Assembly: GCF_900108315.1 (NCBI RefSeq)
Contig: NZ_FNVB01000012.1
Span: forward strand, 1-64,000
Length of the DNA: 64,000 nt
Direction of reading: 5' to 3'
DNA from: Saccharopolyspora kobensis
GTDB lineage: Bacteria > Actinomycetota > Actinomycetes > Mycobacteriales > Pseudonocardiaceae
Position numbers and translations under genes: made by a program
Notes under the pieces: generated by a model
Told to the model about the DNA's origin: nothing
Databases searched by the model: none
The model's input: only the letters and a program-made list of their open reading frames with translations
Part shown: piece by piece, positions 58,932-64,000 of the stretch
Layout: the number at the start of each line of letters is the position of its first letter
How positions within the stretch are numbered: position 1 is the first letter of the stretch

Positions 58932-59357
58932 TCATCCCGTCACCTCCGGCAGTTCGACCCGGACGGTGCCGCTGACGTGGGTGCCCAGGCTGTTGCGCCC
59001 CAGCACCTCCACGACCAGCACCGCACCGTCGCGCTCCAGCACCTGGCCGTGCAGCGCCAGTTCCTCGTAGGCGTAGCAGGGCACGCCGAGCTTGATCGCC
59101 ACGCCGCGCACCAGCGCCTCCGGCCCCGCCCAGTCGGTCACATAGCGCTGCACCAGGCCGGTCGTGGTGAGGATGTTGATGAAGATGTCCTTCGAGCCCT
59201 TGGCCACCGCCAGGTCCCGGTCGTGGTGGACGTCCTGGAAGTCCCGCGTGGCGATGGCCGTGCTGACCACGAACGTCGGCGTGATCTCGATGCGCTCCTC
59301 CGGCAGGGCGTCGCCGATGCTCACTTCTGCCAGCGATCTCGTGCGCGCCAGCGTCAT
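58932..59357 (-). CDS. chsH1: Steroid enoyl-CoA hydratase subunit ChsH1 (MaoC)
   Basis: This 141-residue MaoC hot-dog-fold protein has the hydratase motif RDFQDVHHDRDLAVAKGSKD (Asp/His pair D-x4-H) and FINILTTTGLVQRYVTDWAG. It pairs with the MaoC half of ChsH2 to hydrate 3-oxo-4,17-pregnadiene-20-carboxyl-CoA. ATG 59357 overlaps the chsH2 stop by 4 nt. Confidence 0.94.
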   Translation of the reverse strand: MTLARTRSLAEVSIGDALPEERIEITPTFVVSTAIATRDFQDVHHDRDLAVAKGSKDIFINILTTTGLVQRYVTDWAGPEALVRGVAIKLGVPCYAYEELALHGQVLERDGAVLVVEVLGRNSLGTHVSGTVRVELPEVTG

Positions 59358-60301
59358 TGCCCCTCCGTCGGCTCGGGCCGCCAGATGGGCAGCGTCAGCT
59401 CTTCGTCCACGCGTTGGAAGTCGACCACCACCCGCCGGCCGACCGCGACTTCTTCCGGCTGCACGCCGTGGAGCTCGCCGAGCACCCGCACTCCCTCGTC
59501 CAGTTCGACGAGGGCCACCACCAGCGGCAGCTCCTTGCCGGGCACCGGTGGGTGGTGGTGCACGACGTAGCTGTAGATCTCGCCTCGCCCCTCGGAGACG
59601 AGGTGAATTCGCTTGGTCGCACCGCATTCCGGGCACATCGGGCCCGGCGGGTGCCGCAGCAGCCCGCACTGGCCGCAGCGCTGGATGCGCAGCTCACCGG
59701 CCGCGGTGCCCGCCCAGAAGTACGCGGTGTCGGCGCCGATGGCGGGGCGGATCACCGCGGTGCCCACCTCGGGCTTCGGCGCTTCGGGCTGCTGCTCCGG
59801 AGGGCGGAACTTCAGCACCCGGAACAGCATCTCGGCGACCGGTTCGCCGTCGACGAACCAGGTGTTGCGGGTGGTGACGAACCAGCCCTCGCCGAGCGCC
59901 GTGGTCTTCGGCCCGACCACGCTGTCCAACCTGGTCGAGACGGTGACCTGCTCGCCGTGGCGCAGGTACCGGTGGTAGGTCTGCTCGCAGTTGGTGGCCA
60001 CCACCGAGGTGAACCCGGCCTCGTCGAGCTCGGCCATCATGGCGTACAGCGGATCGGCCGGATCGCGCTGCGGGTGCAGCCCGCCCATCGTCCAGACCTG
60101 CGCCATCGCCGGTGGCGCCACCAGTCCACCGTGGACTGATGCGGCCGCGGCGGATTCGTCGGTGTAGACCGGGTTCCGGTCGCCGATCGCCTCCACCCAG
60201 TTGTTGATCATCGGCAGGTTCACCGGGTCGCGGGCGGCCCGCGGCTCGCTGGGGCCGCGCTCCTGGATGCGGTGCGCGGCGTCGGTGATCGAGCTGGTCA
60301 T
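59354..60301 (-). CDS. chsH2: ChsH2: MaoC-like hydratase subunit fused to DUF35
   Basis: This 315-residue fusion protein has an N-terminal MaoC-like half (about 1-170: AIGDRNPVYTDESAAAASVH, GLVAPPAMAQVWTMGG). The C-terminal DUF35 half (about 190-310) has the zinc ribbon QRCGQCGLLRHPPGPMCPEC and an OB fold (GEIYSYVVHHHPPVPGKELP). The MaoC half works with ChsH1; the DUF35 half docks on Ltp2 and channels the hydrated intermediate. The length equals that of Rv3542c within a few residues. Confidence 0.95.
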   Translation of the reverse strand: MTSSITDAAHRIQERGPSEPRAARDPVNLPMINNWVEAIGDRNPVYTDESAAAASVHGGLVAPPAMAQVWTMGGLHPQRDPADPLYAMMAELDEAGFTSVVATNCEQTYHRYLRHGEQVTVSTRLDSVVGPKTTALGEGWFVTTRNTWFVDGEPVAEMLFRVLKFRPPEQQPEAPKPEVGTAVIRPAIGADTAYFWAGTAAGELRIQRCGQCGLLRHPPGPMCPECGATKRIHLVSEGRGEIYSYVVHHHPPVPGKELPLVVALVELDEGVRVLGELHGVQPEEVAVGRRVVVDFQRVDEELTLPIWRPEPTEGQ

Positions 60302-60313
60302 GTTCCCTCCGGC

Positions 60314-61486
60314 TCAGCGGGGCACTCGGGGCAGGTCGAGTCCGGCGGTGGCGATCAGTTCGCGCTGCACCTCGTTGACCCCGCCACCGAAGGTCAGCAC
60401 CAGGTTCCGCTTGTTGTGCACGTCCAGCCAGGACAGCAGTTCCGCGGTGTCCGGATCGGATGGATCGCCGTGCCGTCCCACCACCTCGGCCAGCAGCCGC
60501 CCCAGCTCCTGGATGCGCTCGGAGGAGAACACCTTGGTCGCCGAGGCGTCGGCGATGGCGACCGGGCCGTGCGCGGCGGCCGCGGCGACCTGCCAGTTCA
60601 GCAGCTCGTTGACCCGCTCGTCGGCCCGCGCCCTGGCCAGCGCGCGGCGCACGTCGGGCAGGTCGAGCAGCGGAGTGCCGTCCGGCGCGGTCCGGGAACC
60701 GGCCCAGGCGCGCACCCGCTCGCGCAGGCCCGCCAGCCGGCCGGCCGGGCCGAGCATGACGCGCTCGTGGTTGAGCTGCGTGGTGATCAGCCGCCAGCCG
60801 CGGTCCAGCTCGCCGACCAGCATCGACTCCGGCACCCGCACGTCCTGGTAGTAGCTCGCGTTGACGTGGTGCGCGCCGTCGCAGGTGATGATCGGCGTCC
60901 ACGAGTAGCCCGGATCGGTCGTGTCGACGATCAGGATCGAGATGCCCTTGTGCTTGGGCGCGTCCGGGTTCGTGCGGCAGGCCAGCCAGATGTAGTCCGC
61001 GTCGTGCGCACCGGTGGTGAAGATCTTCTGGCCGTTGACCACGAACTCCCCGCCGTCCCGCACGGCGCTGGTGCGCAGCGAGGCCAGGTCGGTGCCGGCG
61101 TCCGGTTCGCTGTAGCCGATCGCGAAGTGGATCTCCCCGGCCAGGATCTTCGGCAGGAAGAACGCCTTCTGCTCCGGCGTGCCGTAGGCCTGCAGCGTCG
61201 GCCCCACCGTCTGCAGCGTCACCGACGGCAGCTGCACGTCCGCGCGGGCTGCCTCGTTGGCGAAGATGAGCTGCTCGACGTCGCCGAAGCCGCGCCCGCC
61301 GTACTCCACCGGCCAGCCCACGCCCATCCAGCCGTCCCGGCCCATCCGGCGCACCACGTCGCGGTGCGCTCGGCAGTGCCGGTCGACGGCCAGCTGCGCG
61401 CGCTCCTCCGGCGTGACGAGCTCGCTGAAGTACTCCCGCAGCTCGGCTTCCAGCGCGCGCTGCTCGGCGGTGAGTTCGATGAACAT
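60314..61486 (-). CDS. chsE2: Steroid acyl-CoA dehydrogenase subunit ChsE2 (FadE29)
   Basis: This 390-residue ACAD has MFIELTAEQRALEAELREYF, RMGRDGWMGVGWPVEYGG, FAIGYSEPDAGTDLASLRTS, NGQKIFTTGAHDADYIWLAC and FGGGVNEVQRELIA, agreeing throughout with FadE29. With ChsE1 it forms the heterotetramer that dehydrogenates the propionyl side chain of 3-OPC-CoA. ATG 61486 has GAGG at 6 nt. It also resembles fadE26 in this window, which is its counterpart for longer side chains. Confidence 0.95.
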   Translation of the reverse strand: MFIELTAEQRALEAELREYFSELVTPEERAQLAVDRHCRAHRDVVRRMGRDGWMGVGWPVEYGGRGFGDVEQLIFANEAARADVQLPSVTLQTVGPTLQAYGTPEQKAFFLPKILAGEIHFAIGYSEPDAGTDLASLRTSAVRDGGEFVVNGQKIFTTGAHDADYIWLACRTNPDAPKHKGISILIVDTTDPGYSWTPIITCDGAHHVNASYYQDVRVPESMLVGELDRGWRLITTQLNHERVMLGPAGRLAGLRERVRAWAGSRTAPDGTPLLDLPDVRRALARARADERVNELLNWQVAAAAAHGPVAIADASATKVFSSERIQELGRLLAEVVGRHGDPSDPDTAELLSWLDVHNKRNLVLTFGGGVNEVQRELIATAGLDLPRVPR

Positions 61487-61670
61487 CGGCACCTCGTTTC
61501 AGAGCCCGTCTTCCGCACTGGCTCTTGCTCTTCTGCTCTGCTGCGCCGCGGCGCTGCGGGTTCTCAGCGTTCGCCCGGCGCGGACAACGCGTGCACCGGA
61601 CGGGATCCCGGATCTGGACGGGCGCCGAGGTTCCGCCACCGCCGCGCAGAACGAGTTCATGTCCGGGCTT
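61487..61670. repeat. 184-nt gap between chsE1 and chsE2 with degenerate intergenic repeat
   Basis: There is no gene. The segment 61612-61658 (GGGCGCCGAGGTTCCGCCAC, then GCGCAGAACGAGTT) resembles stretches at about 9655-9718 and 45642-45694. The gap is large for neighbouring genes whose products form one enzyme. Confidence 0.4.
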
Positions 61671-62705
61671 TCAGGCTCGCGCCGCGAGCGCGTCCAGGCG
61701 GTGGTGCGCACCGCCGGCGAGCCGGGCCAGATCGGTGATCAGCGACGAGTAGCGGTGCAGCGGGTAGGTGATGTCGAGTCCGAGACCGCCGTGCAGGTGG
61801 TGGCAGGTGCGCAGCAGCGCCGGGGCCTCTTCGGTCAGCCACCAGGCGGCGATGTCGAGGTCTTCGGCGGCGTCGAGCCCGGTGCTCAGCCGCCAGCACG
61901 CGGAGAGCGTGGCGAGGTGCAGGGTGCGGGCGGCGATGTAGGCGTCGGCGATCTGCTGGGCCACCGCTTGGAACGCGGCCAGCGGCTTGCCGAACTGGTG
62001 CCGGGTCCGCAGGTGCTCGGCGGTGAGGGCCAGCGCGCCGGCGACCGCGCCGTCACCGACCGCGCAGATGCCGGCCAGCGCGCAGGCGTGCAGATCGGCC
62101 AGTGCGGCGGCGCCGCCGAGGCGTTCGGCAGGAGCTCCGTCGAACCGGACCGTCCACTCGAATCCCGCCGAGTTCCGGTTCCGGTGCAGCTCGACGCCCG
62201 GCCCCTGCGGGTCGACCAGCACCACGGCAGGCCCGTCCGGAGTCGTCGCCGAGACCAGCAGCCGTTGCGCCCGATCGGCGTGCAGCACCGCGGTCTTGGT
62301 GCCGGACACCTTCCCGTCGGCCACCGTCGTCCGAGGCCGGTCGGGCAGCGGCGACGACGGCTCGTTGATCGCCGCGGTCGACTGCCGACCGCTGAGCAGA
62401 GCCTCCTGCTGCTGCGGCGAGCCGTGCCTGACGACCGGGAGGACGCCGAAGGCCAGCGCGCTCAGCGCGGGCACATCGACAGCTGCGCGACCGACCTCGG
62501 TGAGCACGATCACCGTCTCCAGCACACCGAGCCCGGCACCGCCGAAGCGCTCCGGAACCGCCAGCGTCAGCAGCCCGGCGTCGTCCAGCGCCTTCCAGAC
62601 CGCTTCGCCGGAACTCGTTGCATCGTCGTGGCCGGATTCGCGGCGCAGCACCTCGGCAGCCAGATCACGGACGTCCTGCTGAGTTTCCTCGAACGCGAAG
62701 TCCAT
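61671..62705 (-). CDS. chsE1: Steroid acyl-CoA dehydrogenase subunit ChsE1 (FadE28)
   Basis: This 344-residue ACAD-fold protein begins MDFAFEETQQDVRDLAAEVL and has VPERFGGAGLGVLETVIVLT, RTRHQFGKPLAAFQAVAQQI and CHHLHGGLGLDITYPLHRYS. The FAD-contact middle is reduced (INEPSSPLPDRP), as in FadE28. It forms an alpha2beta2 enzyme with ChsE2. It is first in the chsE1-chsE2-chsH2-chsH1-ltp2 operon; cyp125, which precedes it in M. tuberculosis, is 26 kb away here. A full KstR-type operator lies 27 nt upstream. Confidence 0.94.
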   Translation of the reverse strand: MDFAFEETQQDVRDLAAEVLRRESGHDDATSSGEAVWKALDDAGLLTLAVPERFGGAGLGVLETVIVLTEVGRAAVDVPALSALAFGVLPVVRHGSPQQQEALLSGRQSTAAINEPSSPLPDRPRTTVADGKVSGTKTAVLHADRAQRLLVSATTPDGPAVVLVDPQGPGVELHRNRNSAGFEWTVRFDGAPAERLGGAAALADLHACALAGICAVGDGAVAGALALTAEHLRTRHQFGKPLAAFQAVAQQIADAYIAARTLHLATLSACWRLSTGLDAAEDLDIAAWWLTEEAPALLRTCHHLHGGLGLDITYPLHRYSSLITDLARLAGGAHHRLDALAARA

Positions 62706-62732
62706 GCAGCCCGCCCCACCTAGTGACAAAAC

Positions 62733-62746
62733 TGAAACTTGTTCTA
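62733..62746. promoter_or_regulatory. KstR-type operator (TGAAACTTGTTCTA)
   Basis: Full match to TNNAACNNGTTNNA, 27 nt upstream of chsE1. Confidence 0.88.
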
Positions 62747-62801
62747 GTGATACCTCTCGCCGCCCCCACGCGCAACCCCCACCACCGCCACCCGGACAGG
62801 T

Positions 62802-62861
62802 GCCAATTCCGCGAGAAATCGAGGTTCGCCCGCGTGGCTGCCGATTTCGCACGAAATCGAC
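62802..62861. repeat. Paired ATTTCGCACGAAAT-type palindromes (family Q), copy 4
   Basis: Unit 1 (62802-62823, AATTCCGCGAGAAATCGA core) and unit 2 (62840-62861, GATTTCGCACGAAATC core) lie 16 nt apart between two divergent promoters. Confidence 0.7.
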
Positions 62862-62913
62862 CACGTCCCGGCTGGCGGCGACCGCCGGGCGGACGGAGCT
62901 GCGGTGCGATTTA

Positions 62914-62927
62914 TAGAACAGCTTCTA
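62914..62927. promoter_or_regulatory. Degenerate KstR-type site (TAGAACAGCTTCTA)
   Basis: Perfect outer palindrome TAGAA/TTCTA, but the GTT core is CTT. It lies 65 nt upstream of the methyltransferase at 62993. It could be a weak KstR site or bind a relative. Confidence 0.5.
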
Positions 62928-62992
62928 CCGGAACTGGGCTGTTCAGCAGGTAGTCTCGGAACGCACGGACACGCCATTGCGAAGGAGCCCCA

Positions 62993-63676
62993 GTGACGCA
63001 GGGATCGGACACCGAACGCCCGCACCACCCCCCGATCCCGGCCGAGCTGCGCGAGCTCGCCGAGCAGGCCACCGGGTTCATGCCCGCCGACGAGGGCCAA
63101 GCGCTCTACGAGACGGCGCTGGAGCACCTGGGCACCGGGCTGGCGGTGGAGATCGGCACCTACTGCGGCAAGTCCGCCGTCTACCTCGGCGCGGCGGCGC
63201 GCAGCACCGGCGGCCGGATCGTCACCGTCGACCACCACCGCGGTTCCGAGGAGCACCAGCCCGGCTGGGAGTACCACGACCCGGACCTGGTCGATCCGCT
63301 GGTGGGCAAGCTGGACACGCTGGGCGAGTTCCGCCGCACCATCGCCAGGGCGGGGCTGGAGGACGAGGTCACCGCGATCGTCGGCCGCTCCGGCGACGTG
63401 GCCGGTTTCTGGCGCACCCCGCTGTCGCTGCTGTTCATCGACGGTGGGCACACCGACGCGGCGGCCACCACCGACTACGAGGGCTGGGCGCACTGGGTCG
63501 CCCCGGGCGGTGTCCTGGTGATCCACGACGTCTTCCCGAATCCCGAGGACGGCGGCCAGGCCCCGTACCGCATCTACTGCCGGGCCCTGGAAACCGGATC
63601 GTTCGAGGAGATCCGCGTCGTCGGCTCCCTCCGCGTCCTCCAGCGCACCGCCGGAGAACCAGGCTCCCTCCCCTGA
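62993..63676 (+). CDS. Class I SAM-dependent methyltransferase (Methyltransf_24 type)
   Basis: This 227-residue protein has motif I AVEIGTYCGKSAVYLGAAAR (about 50-69), the acidic strand IVTVDHHRGSEEHQPGWEYH, LSLLFIDGGHTDAAATTDYE (metal/substrate Asp) and PGGVLVIHDVFPNPEDGG. This pattern is of cephalosporin-hydroxylase/O-methyltransferase-like proteins. GTG 62993 has AAGGAG upstream. It is divergent from chsE1 with a degenerate KstR-type site, so a link to sterol metabolism is possible but unproven. Substrate unknown. Confidence 0.85.
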   Translation: MTQGSDTERPHHPPIPAELRELAEQATGFMPADEGQALYETALEHLGTGLAVEIGTYCGKSAVYLGAAARSTGGRIVTVDHHRGSEEHQPGWEYHDPDLVDPLVGKLDTLGEFRRTIARAGLEDEVTAIVGRSGDVAGFWRTPLSLLFIDGGHTDAAATTDYEGWAHWVAPGGVLVIHDVFPNPEDGGQAPYRIYCRALETGSFEEIRVVGSLRVLQRTAGEPGSLP

Positions 63677-63703
63677 CCTGCACGAACCCAACCGCCAGAC
63701 TCC

Positions 63704-63747
63704 GCAATTTCAATTGAAATCGGAACATCGATTTCAATTGAACTTGC
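63704..63747. repeat. Palindromic repeat, GCAATTTCAATTGAAATC family, copy 6
   Basis: 18-nt arms with one mismatch flank an 8-nt spacer, 28 nt after the methyltransferase stop. Confidence 0.9.
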
Positions 63748-63800
63748 GCCCACCGTCGGCGTGTCGGCGCACGACACACCGACGGCGGGTCGGGATCCAC

Positions 63801-63844
63801 GCAATTTCAATTGAAATCAGACGTGCGATTTCAATTGAAATTGC
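63801..63844. repeat. Palindromic repeat, GCAATTTCAATTGAAATC family, copy 7 (perfect)
   Basis: Perfect 18-bp arms flank an 8-nt spacer; this is the cleanest copy in the window. With copy 6 it forms a tandem pair between convergent genes, as copies 2 and 3 do. Confidence 0.92.
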
Positions 63845-63914
63845 GGAACGCGAGTGGCCGGAGGCCACGAGCACCAGCCGGGCGCGAGCGCTCGGAGGGG
63901 CGCATCGCGGCAGG

Positions 63915-64000
63915 TCAGGCGCCGGTGACCTGCTCGCAGCAGGTGGCGTTGTCGAGCGGGAGGCCGGTCGGCAGCTTCTCGCCGCGGAAGATGCCGTTGC
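63915..64000 (-). CDS. 3' end of an unidentified protein; gene continues beyond the window
   Basis: The last 27 codons are visible, ending in NATCCEQVTGA after GEKLPTGLPLD. Every codon ends in G or C, as in real genes here, and the gene converges on the methyltransferase with palindromes between. The vicinal Cys-Cys near the C-terminus is distinctive, but I do not recognise the family. Confidence 0.55.
   Translation of the reverse strand, partial: NGIFRGEKLPTGLPLDNATCCEQVTGA

Noticed and set aside
1..64000. tRNA, rRNA or insertion-sequence genes
   Set aside because: No transposase-like product, no terminal inverted repeats around a gene and no tRNA-like cloverleaf sequence was noticed. A covariance-model scan was not possible.

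Overview
The window is high-G+C actinobacterial DNA. Coding frames end almost every codon in G or C, many genes start with GTG, and long uninterrupted antisense frames are common. The gene content is a sterol (cholesterol-type) uptake and degradation supercluster of the kind known from Mycobacterium tuberculosis and Rhodococcus. There are no mycolate-specific genes, but several NLR-like NTPases and many intergenic palindromes are present. I infer a non-mycobacterial actinomycete, plausibly Pseudonocardiales (Saccharopolyspora-like); this is not proven here.

Layout. 1-2.8 kb: the 5' part of dnaK, a cupin-type XRE regulator divergent from a methyltransferase, and a DUF3060-type lipoprotein. 3.1-7.3 kb: a two-gene STAND module, made of a small helical protein followed by a P-loop NTPase with a membrane segment and 14 WD40 repeats. 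7.3-19.3 kb, minus strand: an mce4-type steroid importer (yrbEA, yrbEB, mceA-F) downstream of two SDRs and an aldehyde dehydrogenase. 19.7-23.7 kb: fadE26-fadE27-fadD17. 24-31 kb: nitronate-monooxygenase-like protein, fadD19, echA19, another acyl-CoA synthetase and an F420-type oxidoreductase. 30.8-35.5 kb: a DUF35 protein, ltp4, ltp3, an LLM oxidoreductase and a ketosteroid-isomerase-like protein. 35.6-38.2 kb: cyp125 divergent from fadA5. 38.2-42 kb: an island foreign to the pathway, with an HTH / DUF4180 / FGE-sulfatase operon divergent from a NACHT membrane protein. 42-50 kb: hsaA-D-C-B and a kstD paralogue-hsaE-G-F. 50.2-54.5 kb: kstD, kshA, a small Cys protein and kshB. 54.6-57 kb: a flavoprotein oxidase divergent from a WYL regulator. 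57.6-62.7 kb: chsE1-chsE2-chsH2-chsH1-ltp2. The window ends with a methyltransferase and the 3' tip of an unidentified gene.

How the genes fit together. Mce4/YrbE imports the sterol. CYP125, FadD19/FadD17, FadE26/27, EchA19, Hsd4A-type SDR, FadA5, ChsE1/E2, ChsH1/H2 and Ltp2 shorten the side chain. KstD and KshAB open ring B. HsaA/B, HsaC and HsaD cleave ring A, and HsaE-F-G take the released C5 acid to pyruvate and propionyl-CoA. HIP (C/D ring) genes, kstR and mceG are not in the window.

Regulation. Thirteen sites matching or closely resembling the KstR operator TNNAACNNGTTNNA lie in front of nearly every sterol transcription unit, usually 10-46 nt from the start codon. Convergent gene ends and many gaps carry several families of palindromic repeats: GCAATTTCAATTGAAATC-type, CCGTGAGTGTTTTGGGG-type, ATTTCG-NA-CGAAAT-type and GGTGAAGGG-type.

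The most novel material is the pair of NLR-like loci. In the first, the small protein's C-terminus and the NTPase's N-terminus share a QA(G/L)RD(M/Q)HF motif. The second locus carries a related NxQ(V/I)GTM(Y/H)G motif.
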